Positions 44,382-54,004 of a stretch of DNA of 64,000 nt are shown piece after piece. Location of the stretch: the NCBI GenBank assembly GCA_937921775.1, contig CAKZUK010000019.1, forward strand, positions 1 to 64,000. Direction: 5' to 3'. Each line of letters starts with the position of its first letter. Position 1 is the first letter of the stretch. Source of the stretch: an uncultured Saprospiraceae bacterium. GTDB lineage: Bacteria; Bacteroidota; Bacteroidia; Chitinophagales; Saprospiraceae. Position numbers and translations under genes: made by a program. The notes under the pieces were generated by a model, which did not search any database, was not told the DNA's origin, and worked only from the letters and a program-made list of their open reading frames with translations.

Positions 44382-47300
44382 ATGCCTATTCTCCGTTTGA
44401 TATTGCTATGCCTCTTGCTTTTTCCAGCATTTTCATATGCCCAAAGCACTAAACCTGCTAAAAAAACTAGCGTAAAGGATGCTCGAGCCAGAGCTATGGA
44501 ACGCGCTATGAAGGCCCGAAAAGCAAGATTAGAAGGTACGCTTCCTGAGCCTACAAAGGTTGTAGAAGAAAGTACCGAATCTATTGAGGAAACTACTGCA
44601 GAGACTATTGATTCAGTTGTAGAAGCTGATGTAAGTCAATCAGAAGTTATCAAAAAAGTTGAGGAATCGACTTCTAAAAAATCTAGACAGAAGAGAAGAA
44701 AGAAAAAGAAAAACCTGGATGAGGCCTCAACTAAAGAGTCCTTAGCTGTTGATCATCAATCAGCCATTCCTTTTTCTGAAGAAGAAATTCCAACGGCTTC
44801 AGAGTCAGTAACTAAATCAAGCCATTCATCTACTTCCTCATCTACCACTAGCCGAAAATCAGGTACGAGTAAAGAAGACGCTCGATTAGCTGATGAAATT
44901 AGAACCGCAAAAGAAGCAAGAATGGCCGCTTTAGAAAAAGTAGCAGATACTGATACCGAATCTCGCACAACTACCGAAGGCGAAAAACAATGGCAGGCAG
45001 AACAAGCTGAAAAAAGAGCAACTCAAGAAGCTTTGCAAAAAGCTACCAATGCAAAAATAGAACGAGAAAACAGACTGTTGGAGGAACAGAAACAGCAAAA
45101 GGCAATTGTCAGTGCTGCTTCAGAAAGTACTAAGGTTATAAGTATTCAATCGACTTCAAGTGATGAAACCAATAGAAGAACAGAAAAAAAACAGGCTCGA
45201 CGAATTGCTCGTGAACGCGAGGAAGAGCAAGCACGTATAGTAGATCAGGCTGAAGAAACTCGTAAAGCAGAAGCGGCCAAAGTAGAAAGAATTCGAGAAA
45301 AAAATAAAGCTCGTGAACTGGAATTAGAAAGAGTACGTCTTGCTAACAAAGAAGAAGAAAGGCAAATGGCTCAAACTCGTGCAGAACTCGCCGCTGCTGC
45401 TAGTGAAGCAGAGGCTCAATTAGCGGAATTGGAGCGTCAAAGAAAAGCAAAAGAAGAAAACCTTGCAGAACTTGAGCGTGCTCGAATGGCTGAAGAGACA
45501 TTAAAGCAAGCCATGATTGAGGAAGAGGCTAAACTTGCTATTATTAGAAAGCAACAAAAAGAGGAAGAAGCTAAACTTGCAGAACTTGAGCGTAGCCGTA
45601 AGGAAGAAGAGTCAAGACTTAGCACAATAGCTGAACAAGAAGCAGTACAAAGTGTACTCGACCGAGAGCAACATGCTGAACAAAGTGAAATTGCAGAACT
45701 AGAGCATCAAAGAAAAGTAGAAGAAGTTCGTCAACAAACAATGGCGGCAGGCCAGATAAGAATGGCAGAATTAGAAGGCTTAAGAAAAGCTGAAGAAGCA
45801 AAATTACAGGAATTAAAACTAAAGGAAGAACAAGAAATAACACGACAAGCTGTATCCTCTACCATGGATGCTAAGATCGATGCCATCAAAAAGGAACGTA
45901 TAGAAAAGGAGGCTAAAATTGCTGCTTTAGAAATAGCTAAGGCTGAAGAAATTCAGCGACAAAAAGAATTGGAAGCAGAACAACAAGAACTGGCACTACT
46001 TGAGCAACGACGTATTGAGGAGGAAACCAGACTGGCTGCTCTCAAGCAAGAAGGCGAAGCTGAACTTACTCGTCAAAAAGCAGAGCTTGAGAAAAAACGC
46101 CTCGAAGAGGAAGCAAAACTTGCTCAACTTAAACTAGAAGGTGAAGCTGAACTAGCTTTGCAAAAAGCGGAACTTGAGAAAAAACAGATCGAAGAAGAAG
46201 CAAAAATAGCTCAACTTAAACTAGAAGGTGAAGCTGAACTAGCACTCCAAAAAGCAGAAGCAACAGAACAGGCTAGACTGACTAAAATAGAAACTGAAAA
46301 GCAAATTGAACAAGCTCGGTTTGCAGAACTTGAGAAAGCAAGAATTGCAGAAGAAACTCGTCTCAATAATTATAAAATTGAGCAGGAGAGATTAGCTGAG
46401 ATGGAACAATTGAGAAGAGCAGAAGAATCTCGAATTGCTGAAGTTAAAAGAGACCGTGAAGCTGAGGAGATCAAACAAACAACGATGGCAAAAGAAGAAT
46501 CTCTTCGCCAACAAAAAGCCATAAAAGAACAGGAAGAACAAGCGAAAACTGCTGCACTTAAGCTACAAAACCAACAAGCTAAAGCAAAAGAAGAAGCAAG
46601 ACTCGCGGAGATCAAACGTAAAGCGAAAGAAGAAAAAGAACGTTTGTCACAAATTAAAAAACAACAAAAAGAAGAGAAATCACGCCGTAAAGTGCTTGAA
46701 AAAGAAGAGGCAAAATTAGCTAAAGTTAAAAAACAGCGGGTAGCTGAAGAAGCGAAATTAGCTAAAGCTGCACAAGCACGTGCTAAACAAGAAGCGAAAA
46801 TGTTGGCGAAAGCGAAACAAGAAGAGGAAGATGCGCGTCGTGCTGAAGAGCAACGTATCAGAGATCTCGAAGTTCAGGCAGAGATTGCTCGACAAGAAGA
46901 ACTAGCTCGTCAAAAAGAACTGGAAGAGCAGGCTGAACTTGAACGACTTGCTGAAGTAGAACGTCAGGAACAATTAATTATTCAAGCTGAACTTGAGCGA
47001 CAAGAGTCTATACAAAAACGTGAAGAGATGGAAGCTAAAGCTGAAATAGAACGTCAGCAAGAATTGGACAGACAAGCTGCCATAGCTGCACAAGTCGAAG
47101 CAGAACGCCAACAAGAGCTGGAAGAACAAGCTGCCATAGCTGCACAAATCGAGCAAGAACGCCTAGCGGAAATCGCACAACAGGAAGAAATGCTTCGTCA
47201 AATTGAAATAGAAAAAAAGGCAGAACAAGAACAAATAGAAGCATTGAAACAACAGAGAGAACAAGAAGAACAGGAAAAACAAGCTGCTCTATTAGAAAAA

Positions 47301-48041
47301 ATTGAGACCGAGCGCCTAGCAGAAATCGCACAACAAGAACAACTTGCTCAACAAATTGAGATAGAATCTGCTACAACAATAGATACTCAAATTGAAATGG
47401 AAAATTTTCCATCGATAGAAGAGCAGACCGAAATGTCAGAGGAATTCGGATCCGAAATTGATATGGAATTTGAAACTCCAGAAGCTTCAATGATCAACGA
47501 ACATCAAGTATTTGAAACTACTGAAGTTGAAACAGAAATCCGATCAGAATCAAATACTGAAGATATGTCAACATCTAGTTTTGATGAAACAGAAGTCAAG
47601 ACGGAGTCTAATCCTGAAAATATGTCTCCACCTAGTTTTGATAAAACAATAACTTCAATTCCTCAGTCAGCGTTTAACTTGGCGGACCATCAAGGTAGTG
47701 TTGTTGTTCTTTACTTTTGGCTAGCAGACTCAGAGGATACCCTTGATGAAATTCCAGAACTCAATGAACTAGTCGAAAAGTATAGAGGTCAAAATGTAGT
47801 ATTTAAAGGGATGTGCATTGACTCTGCTGAGAAAGCATTGGAGATTGCTCAAGGCACCAACTTTCAATACGAAATTGTCCACTCTAGCCAGGAATTGGCA
47901 GATGAGTTGGGTGTTTCGTTCCCTTCTCATGTTGTATATACCAAGAATGGAATGCGCGTGGCAAATATTGTTAGCTCAGAAAAGCGATCAATACGTTTAT
48001 TAAACAAGGTGATTACGAAGGTGCAAAAGATGCCCAATTAA
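44382..48041 (+). CDS. Exported giant coiled-coil protein with cysteine-less thioredoxin fold
   Basis: 1219 aa. Signal peptide about 1-20 (LLFPAFSYAQ). Residues about 25-190 are Lys/Ser/Thr/Glu-rich. About 190-1010 is an almost uninterrupted charged helix built from drifting repeats of the type EEEAKLAELERxRK and KAELEKKxxEEEAKxAQLK, typical of a coiled coil or single alpha-helix. An acidic linker to about 1090 precedes a thioredoxin/TlpA-like domain: GSVVVLYFWLADSEDTLDEI, FKGMCIDS, LGVSFPSHVVYTKNG (cis-Pro loop). The redox WCxxC position reads WLADS, so it cannot do disulfide chemistry. Possibly a periplasmic spacer or scaffold (inference). Similarity to TolA-like helices would be compositional. 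Confidence 0.85.
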   Translation: MPILRLILLCLLLFPAFSYAQSTKPAKKTSVKDARARAMERAMKARKARLEGTLPEPTKVVEESTESIEETTAETIDSVVEADVSQSEVIKKVEESTSKKSRQKRRKKKKNLDEASTKESLAVDHQSAIPFSEEEIPTASESVTKSSHSSTSSSTTSRKSGTSKEDARLADEIRTAKEARMAALEKVADTDTESRTTTEGEKQWQAEQAEKRATQEALQKATNAKIERENRLLEEQKQQKAIVSAASESTKVISIQSTSSDETNRRTEKKQARRIAREREEEQARIVDQAEETRKAEAAKVERIREKNKARELELERVRLANKEEERQMAQTRAELAAAASEAEAQLAELERQRKAKEENLAELERARMAEETLKQAMIEEEAKLAIIRKQQKEEEAKLAELERSRKEEESRLSTIAEQEAVQSVLDREQHAEQSEIAELEHQRKVEEVRQQTMAAGQIRMAELEGLRKAEEAKLQELKLKEEQEITRQAVSSTMDAKIDAIKKERIEKEAKIAALEIAKAEEIQRQKELEAEQQELALLEQRRIEEETRLAALKQEGEAELTRQKAELEKKRLEEEAKLAQLKLEGEAELALQKAELEKKQIEEEAKIAQLKLEGEAELALQKAEATEQARLTKIETEKQIEQARFAELEKARIAEETRLNNYKIEQERLAEMEQLRRAEESRIAEVKRDREAEEIKQTTMAKEESLRQQKAIKEQEEQAKTAALKLQNQQAKAKEEARLAEIKRKAKEEKERLSQIKKQQKEEKSRRKVLEKEEAKLAKVKKQRVAEEAKLAKAAQARAKQEAKMLAKAKQEEEDARRAEEQRIRDLEVQAEIARQEELARQKELEEQAELERLAEVERQEQLIIQAELERQESIQKREEMEAKAEIERQQELDRQAAIAAQVEAERQQELEEQAAIAAQIEQERLAEIAQQEEMLRQIEIEKKAEQEQIEALKQQREQEEQEKQAALLEKIETERLAEIAQQEQLAQQIEIESATTIDTQIEMENFPSIEEQTEMSEEFGSEIDMEFETPEASMINEHQVFETTEVETEIRSESNTEDMSTSSFDETEVKTESNPENMSPPSFDKTITSIPQSAFNLADHQGSVVVLYFWLADSEDTLDEIPELNELVEKYRGQNVVFKGMCIDSAEKALEIAQGTNFQYEIVHSSQELADELGVSFPSHVVYTKNGMRVANIVSSEKRSIRLLNKVITKVQKMPN

Positions 48042-48110
48042 ATAATTTTTTTCGTTCTTTTAAAGTTAAAATCGAAATTGCAATGGCCGTTTCAATTTTC
48101 ACTTAAACGT

Positions 48111-48148
48111 AAAATGCTCCGCGACTTTTGATAGTTGCGGAGCATTTT
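48111..48148 (+). terminator. Rho-independent terminator
   Basis: AAAATGCTCCGC (48111-48122) and GCGGAGCATTTT (48137-48148) form a perfect 12-bp stem with a 14-base loop, 70 bp after the coiled-coil gene. Confidence 0.85.
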
Positions 48149-48252
48149 CATTTAAAGGTAAGGGGTAGTTTCACAATAATATGAATAACCGCGGTCGAAT
48201 GATCTTAGCACTAAATACTCACGATAGTCGAGAAACTCTAATTCTAGCTCCC

Positions 48253-51200
48253 CTACTCTCCTTCCAAACTAACCGACTTTCGATTGTCTTTATAAACCCG
48301 ATCGATCAAAATTCGAAGTGGATCAATTGCCGCTTTTGCGGGTAGCTCATCAAGCGTAAAATTTAGTGTTATGTTTTCCTGATTCAAATAGATTCGTTCT
48401 CTGAAAAACAATTCCTCTTCGTCGCTATCTTTGTAGAAACCAATGTCTACCCAGTCATCGATAGTGACATCAGTGAGTTCACCAGTTTCTGCTGCTTTGG
48501 TTTTCTTGGCAATGACATCAAGCGTAAGCTCATACTTACCATTTGTATTTTTGACGCAAGTCACCTCTTCTAAACGGAGATCATAAAAGGTAATTTCATC
48601 AAACCAGTCGACGAGTAGACTTTGCAAAGAATCTGGAACTTCTGGTTTTAGATAGCGCATAAAATCATTGGAGGTTGGATAGGGCGGCTCTTGATATCTA
48701 AACTCTTCAAGAAAACCGCGCATGGCATTGTTTACTTTTTCTTCACCGATGTATTCCTGTAAAGCATAGAGAATTACTGCCCCTTTTCCGTAATGGATGT
48801 GCCCTTGGTTTTCTACTTTTGCGAGTGGTAGTTCTTTTTCGGTTTCACGACTTCTACCTCGGAGGTAGCGTTGCATATCGTATTTTAAGAAGTTCTTCAT
48901 TTCCATAGGACCATTCTCCTCCTTCATCACCATAAGTGCGGAATACTGAGCGAAACTTTCACTCAGCATCGTAGACCCCTGCATCGAAGCACCGATGACC
49001 TGATGTGCCCAATATTGATGTCCCATTTCGTGTGCGATGACAGCATCCACAATATTGTTTTTCGTTTCATCTTCGATGTCCATGATGAAGCCCAATGATT
49101 CAGAATAAGGCATGGTACCGGGAAAAGCTTGCGCAAAAGAGGAATAGCGAGGAAACTCAATAATTCGCGCTTGCTTGTGATAATACGGACCAAAGTTAGT
49201 AGTGAAATAATCAAATGATTTTTGGATGGCATCCAACATGCCTTCTACGTTGACTTTATGTGCTTTGTGGTAGTACACTTCCAAATCAACACCTTTCCAT
49301 TTCCTACGAGCTACTTCATATTTTGCAGAGATGAATGCATAGAAATTTAGCGAAGGCGTATCTACTTTGTAATGATATTTATTTCTACCATCAGCAGTTG
49401 ACTGGCTGATCAGTGAACCTGGGGCAATTGCCAATTGGTCATCAGAAGTTGAGATAAAGGTTTCTACATTTACCCAATCGGAGCTTCCATCGCTGAGGTA
49501 ATTTTTCATACAGAGATGGTTACAGCTTGTCTGCAACTCAGGCATTCGATCACGCTCTGGTAAGTCGTATTTTTTACGACGGTTTTTGTCTGCCACTTCC
49601 ATCTGCTCTGCATATCCTATAATAGGTAAAATATCGGAATTATTAAAAAAGGTACCGTTCTTTACAAATTTTGTAGTAGACACTCTGTTTTCAAAACCTT
49701 TTGGAAAATAATCGTATTTACAAACAATCTGCATACTATCTCCTGGTGCTAAAGTTTGATCGAGTTGATAGATGTAATAATTTGCTCCTTCTTCTCCATA
49801 TACCAGCTTACTATTTGGAATATCGATGGTGATATATTCTTCATCAACGACTGTAAAGTGTAAGGAATCTATCGCTTGATTGGTTTTGTTTTTCAATGAA
49901 ATATCCACCTTCGATTTCACCGCTCGCTCTTCTGGAAAAATATCGATATGGTAGGTCAAATCAGTCATACTTGGTGTCGCAATACCTTCATATTTTTTGT
50001 ACTTTTTTTCGTACTCGATTTGTTGCTCTCGTTGAACTTCTGAATTGTCATAGCTGTTTAAAACCTGTGTATTATAATATACAAATCCAGCTATTGCCAA
50101 CCAGGTCAGGCTAAAGAAACCCAAGCTAGAATAATAAGGTGTAGAAAGCGATTTTCGGCCAACGAAGAAACGATCTTTTATTGTTTTGTTCATTCCTCTT
50201 GGCCAAAATAGTCCCGCAATAATTAGCATAACTATTCCAAATAAAATCCAATAAGCAGAGAACCAAAGTTGTGCTTTCATTCCAGGACCAAAGCCGTTCA
50301 TATCCGAATAGATAGTGCTTGGGGTTGAGCCCAAAATGAGCATATTGCTATCGACTTTCAGCGCAGTACTCACGATGTCTGTAATAAGAAGGGAGAGTAT
50401 CGAAAGAAAGTAAGCTAGGTATTTTTGATTGACCAAAACCTGAACAAATATAAAGATGCTTGCCCAAAATAAATACATGATAAAAGGGCCTGATAAGAAA
50501 TCGATCAGGTACAATCCTACTTCGAAATTGGTGTATCCATTTAGAGCTTGGTAAACAATAGCAACGAGTACCAAGAATAGATGAATTGCGGTAGCCAACA
50601 CTACTAGTGATAAAGCTTTTGCGATAAGCGAAACCATAGACTGGTGTGGTGTACCATCAATAACTTCACTGATGTGACTATCCCGATCACGCCAAACTAA
50701 TTCACCGCTAAAGAACACCAAAATAATCAGCACAAATAGACTAGAAATACCATTGACTTCATCCAACATTTTATAAGTAACTGGATAAGATTTCAAACCA
50801 AAACTTTCAAAACCACCCCACACATTACCGAGAAACATAATGATGGCAAATATTAAAATAATAATGAAAGTGGTACTCTTCGCCATCGAAAGAAAATTGA
50901 TTTTGAAGAAGCTGCTAAAGTGATTCCAACCTGAAGTTTTATCCGTTGAAATGCTAAGTTGTGGCTTTTGAAATACGCTTTGTTGTTGAGCAGTATCTCC
51001 TGATTTTTCTTTTTTGACTTTTTTGGCTTTTGCAGAAAAAGAAAAATTCCAATAGGACAAAAATAGAATGATTAGTGCTACAGAAATCCAGAGTATTCTA
51101 TTCTTCAAAAGGTGCCCACTAAAGCCCATAGTCACCGTATTCATTTCAAAAGGAGAATAGTATAAAGTATCTACCAAATAAGCTCTAAGCCCAAATACAT

Positions 51201-51837
51201 CTACTAATGCAGCAAGTGACTGATTGTCAACATCAGACATCAAACTAGCCGAAATAGAATAACCGAGAATAATAAACAAGGCTCCTAAAAATGAAATAAT
51301 GGTACTTTTAAACTTCGTAGCTAGTGCAAAGATGATGCTTCCACATAAGAGCATATTGGGCAATACAAACAATAAGAAAGAATTGAAAAAGGCGAGCCAG
51401 GGGGTATCTCCCATTCGCTCTGGACCGATCCAACTCATCGCGGGACCAACTGCTGCTCCAATTATGAAACCGACGTAAATGCCCAACATCACCAAACATG
51501 ATAAAATCCAGGCACCAAAAAAACGACCAAAAAAGTACCCCGCTTTATTGATCGGTGTACTAAAAAGGATTTCATGAAAACCATATTTATGATCGCGCAA
51601 AGCCGCATTATTAAAAAAGGCGACTGCAAACAACATCCCAAAAATATTGAGGATTGCTACATATTTTCCGACAATGGTTGGTGCATTCTTTTTTACATCT
51701 CCTACTACTCCACCGATCTGAATATTATCGCTTACTACGGCTCCAAACACAAGTAAAGCCACAATGAACATGAAAATATAAACCATGGGACGCTTGAGTC
51801 CCGTAAAAAGTTCTTTTTTGAAAAATTCTGAAAACAT
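48253..51837 (-). CDS. ABC-2 permease fused to M1-type peptidase
   Basis: 1194 aa. The N-terminal half has two blocks of about six transmembrane helices (about 15-260 and 320-580) typical of ABC-2 permeases, with a soluble insert between. The C-terminal half (about 620-1190) is an M1-like gluzincin with the zinc site AHEMGHQYWAHQVIG...LSESFAQY near residue 935. The architecture is recurrent in Bacteroidota, and the peptidase would lie in the periplasm. It is downstream of and co-directional with the ATPase gene (89 bp), so the pair forms an exporter with a built-in peptidase, perhaps processing or sensing peptides (inference). The GxMEN-like region reads PGTMPYSESLG. Confidence 0.9.
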   Translation of the reverse strand: MFSEFFKKELFTGLKRPMVYIFMFIVALLVFGAVVSDNIQIGGVVGDVKKNAPTIVGKYVAILNIFGMLFAVAFFNNAALRDHKYGFHEILFSTPINKAGYFFGRFFGAWILSCLVMLGIYVGFIIGAAVGPAMSWIGPERMGDTPWLAFFNSFLLFVLPNMLLCGSIIFALATKFKSTIISFLGALFIILGYSISASLMSDVDNQSLAALVDVFGLRAYLVDTLYYSPFEMNTVTMGFSGHLLKNRILWISVALIILFLSYWNFSFSAKAKKVKKEKSGDTAQQQSVFQKPQLSISTDKTSGWNHFSSFFKINFLSMAKSTTFIIILIFAIIMFLGNVWGGFESFGLKSYPVTYKMLDEVNGISSLFVLIILVFFSGELVWRDRDSHISEVIDGTPHQSMVSLIAKALSLVVLATAIHLFLVLVAIVYQALNGYTNFEVGLYLIDFLSGPFIMYLFWASIFIFVQVLVNQKYLAYFLSILSLLITDIVSTALKVDSNMLILGSTPSTIYSDMNGFGPGMKAQLWFSAYWILFGIVMLIIAGLFWPRGMNKTIKDRFFVGRKSLSTPYYSSLGFFSLTWLAIAGFVYYNTQVLNSYDNSEVQREQQIEYEKKYKKYEGIATPSMTDLTYHIDIFPEERAVKSKVDISLKNKTNQAIDSLHFTVVDEEYITIDIPNSKLVYGEEGANYYIYQLDQTLAPGDSMQIVCKYDYFPKGFENRVSTTKFVKNGTFFNNSDILPIIGYAEQMEVADKNRRKKYDLPERDRMPELQTSCNHLCMKNYLSDGSSDWVNVETFISTSDDQLAIAPGSLISQSTADGRNKYHYKVDTPSLNFYAFISAKYEVARRKWKGVDLEVYYHKAHKVNVEGMLDAIQKSFDYFTTNFGPYYHKQARIIEFPRYSSFAQAFPGTMPYSESLGFIMDIEDETKNNIVDAVIAHEMGHQYWAHQVIGASMQGSTMLSESFAQYSALMVMKEENGPMEMKNFLKYDMQRYLRGRSRETEKELPLAKVENQGHIHYGKGAVILYALQEYIGEEKVNNAMRGFLEEFRYQEPPYPTSNDFMRYLKPEVPDSLQSLLVDWFDEITFYDLRLEEVTCVKNTNGKYELTLDVIAKKTKAAETGELTDVTIDDWVDIGFYKDSDEEELFFRERIYLNQENITLNFTLDELPAKAAIDPLRILIDRVYKDNRKSVSLEGE

Positions 51838-51883
51838 GTTTTTTTGATTTTTGTTTTGAAGAAAGAGTTAAGAGGAGTTGGAA

Positions 51884-51926
51884 GTCCGAAATTTCCTACG
51901 ATCGCGGGAAACTTCCGTCTTCGGAT
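51884..51926. repeat. Inverted-repeat element, family 2 copy C
   Basis: TCCGAAATTTCC on the left and GGAAACTTCCGTCTTCGGA on the right, the left arm lacking GACGGA. It abuts the stop codon of the ABC ATPase gene and would form a hairpin in the ATPase-permease transcript, possibly tuning expression of the permease. Confidence 0.6.
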
Positions 51927-52799
51927 TTACTCGCCCTGGCACCTTACAAAAAACACATCTTCCAGATTAGGCGGTACTTCTTCAAAACCATCTCCTGGAT
52001 CGACCTCACTCAAGACATGAATTTGTGGGCGACCAGCAACCATTTTGTCAGAAATTACATTGTAGGAATTTTGATAATTTTCCTTTTCGGAACGCTCGAT
52101 TACCTTACGCCAGATTTTTCCGTTGAGCGCAGAAAGCGCGTCGGCAGGTTGCCCATTATAAACAATTCTACCAAAGTTCATGATGGCCATATCGGTGCAA
52201 AGTTCGCGTACATCATCCACAATGTGCGTGGAAAGTATCACGATAACTTCTTCGCCAACTTCAGCTAAGAGATTGTGAAAACGGTTTCGTTCTCCGGGAT
52301 CAAGTCCGGCGGTTGGTTCATCTACGATGATGAGCTGTGGATTTCCGATGAGCGCTTGCGCGATACCTACACGTTGTTTCATCCCCCCGGAGAAACCTTT
52401 GACCGATTTATTTCGCTCCTTGTACAAGTTGACTTTCTGTAGCAAGTAATCAACCAATTCACTGCGTTCTTTTTTATTGTGAATGCCTTTAAGTGTAGCT
52501 ACGTGATCGAGTAGTTGTGAGGCTGTGATTCGAGGATAGACTCCAAATTCCTGTGGGAGATAACCCAATATTTGCCGTACAGATTGTGGATCGCTGAGCA
52601 TATCGATGTTACCTAGCATAGCGGAACCAGCGTCTGCTTCTTGCAGGGTGGCGAGTGTTCGCATGAGCGATGATTTACCCGCACCGTTTGGTCCTAGTAG
52701 TCCGAACATTCCCTTTGAAAGTTCGAGATTGACATCTACAAGGGCTTTTGTTCCGTTGGGGTAAGTCTTGTTTAAGTTGGTAATTTTTAGTTGGGTCAT
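51927..52799 (-). CDS. ABC transporter ATP-binding protein
   Basis: 290 aa with Walker A LLGPNGAGKSSLM, Q-loop YLPQEFGVYPR, signature VKGFSGGMKQRVGIA, Walker B LIIVDEPTAGLDPGER and switch His in LSTHIVDDV. The C-terminal extension after about 220 (GRIVYNGQPADALSALNGK...PNLEDVFF) is that of ABC-2 export ATPases. It drives the permease-peptidase encoded next. ATG start MTQLKITNLNK. Confidence 0.96.
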   Translation of the reverse strand: MTQLKITNLNKTYPNGTKALVDVNLELSKGMFGLLGPNGAGKSSLMRTLATLQEADAGSAMLGNIDMLSDPQSVRQILGYLPQEFGVYPRITASQLLDHVATLKGIHNKKERSELVDYLLQKVNLYKERNKSVKGFSGGMKQRVGIAQALIGNPQLIIVDEPTAGLDPGERNRFHNLLAEVGEEVIVILSTHIVDDVRELCTDMAIMNFGRIVYNGQPADALSALNGKIWRKVIERSEKENYQNSYNVISDKMVAGRPQIHVLSEVDPGDGFEEVPPNLEDVFFVRCQGE

Positions 52800-52906
52800 A
52801 ACAGGTAGCGTTTTGATTTAGGATCTAAATCTAAGCAATGACCTTGGGAAAGTTGGAAATATTAGTTGAAACTTGGGATTTCATGGACGAAAGGTGGGGA
52901 AGTGGA

Positions 52907-53110
52907 AGAAGAATGGGAATTAGAATGAGAACTGGAATTAGAATGGCTCGTTTGACGTGGTTCCTGCCTGTGGGTTCCTATTTTCTCGCTATTGTGTTTC
53001 AGTTAAACCTCAGCGCCTTAGGAGCTGGGGCTTAGCGGTTTTTTATTCTTCGCCACTGAAAGCCTGCGATCGCGAGATATTCTAATTCCTATTCCTACTC
53101 TAATTCTTCT
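52907..53110. repeat. Inverted-repeat element with AATTAGAAT ends
   Basis: About 204 bp. The left end (52907-52944) reads GAATGGGAATTAGAATGAGA and continues with ACTGGAATTAGAAT. The right end (53079-53110) reads ATTCTAATTCCTATTCCTAC and continues with TCTAATTCTTCT, its imperfect inversion. The centre has a GC-richer dyad ending in a T-run (GCGGTTTTTT, 53035-53044). The right end overlaps the last codons of the gene at 53095. Ends are related to the repeats at 6002-6141. Confidence 0.6.
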
Positions 53111-53376
53111 TCATATTCTTCTTCATATTCATCATCCTCATCAATTTCATCCAGTGCCTCAATAATATCAAGTACCCAAGCGATTACTTTAGGGCTTAGA
53201 TATTTCGCAATACCAGCTTTACGACTAGAACTCTTGAGTACTTTTATTTTTTTGTAACTAATATTATTGGCCTCTCCTATTTCAATATACTCTTCGAAGT
53301 CTTCGTGAGATAACATATTGAATTGAGCGCGCATGATATCGAGGTCAGTAGGATCTTGTAGGTCGTATTTGGGCAT
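53095..53376 (-). CDS. Small acidic hypothetical protein
   Basis: 93 aa, cytosolic, with a predicted helical centre (YLSPKVIAWVLDIIEALDEI) and a strongly acidic tail (DEDDEYEEEYEEELE). The tail's last residues are encoded by the right end of an inverted-repeat element, so the natural C-terminus may have been altered by its insertion. ATG at 53376. No family recognised. Confidence 0.55.
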   Translation of the reverse strand: MPKYDLQDPTDLDIMRAQFNMLSHEDFEEYIEIGEANNISYKKIKVLKSSSRKAGIAKYLSPKVIAWVLDIIEALDEIDEDDEYEEEYEEELE

Positions 53377-54004
53377 GTCGAATGTTTCTTGATTTCAAAG
53401 AGGGAAATTAACCTAATTACAGCTGTTTTAACGAAAAAGATAGCGATTAAGTTGCTGAATAGAGCGCATTACTAAGTAGTTTGACAGAATTATTTTACTT
53501 TATACTCTTGGTCTTTTTATCAGCTTATACACTAATTCCCTATTGGTCAATCACTTATAAAAGCAGTGGAAATCAAAATAATTTTGTTCTATCTCTTAAT
53601 AAATTAACACTAATGATCGGACATCCCGTCAAATACAAAGAGATTTAGATTCCTCATATAAAATCATGCATTTATCCTTCTGTCGTGGTACAATTATTGT
53701 CTTTTATTAGACTCAGAGGCACTTTTATCAGGCTCTTCACTATTACATCCTTTTCACAAGAAAAAACATTCTATTTCATTTGAATCATTAGGCTATAAAC
53801 CATGTACTAAAATAAACTTTCAGATTGAAGTTCTTTAAAGTTATCGCCCAAAAGCGAAGCTCTCTGCTAGGTGAATCTTAATACCGTAAAACTAATTCTG
53901 TCCAGATGCTTGGATAGACTCAATGAGAGGATATTTATCAACAAATACAAATTTCGTAGCGATAGCTACAGACAACAGCATAGGACAAAATTATTATCAA
54001 TATA
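53377..54004. other. Long upstream region of DUF11 gene
   Basis: 628 bp with the conserved block at 53474-53598. The rest is AT-rich without an ORF, tRNA or clear terminator. Confidence 0.4.
53474..53598 (+). promoter_or_regulatory. Conserved upstream block, copy B
   Basis: AAGTAGTTTGACAGAATTAT (53474-53493, continuing to 53498), CTATTGGTCAA (53540-53550) and CTATCTCTTA (53589-53598) match copy A at 33549-33680; the first segment is identical at 22 of 25 positions. The first 12 bases also recur at 60602-60613. Confidence 0.5.

Noticed and set aside
45437-47331. Leu/Ser/Phe-rich frames opposite the coiled-coil gene
   Set aside because: Mirror images of Glu/Lys/Ala codons; no independent signals.
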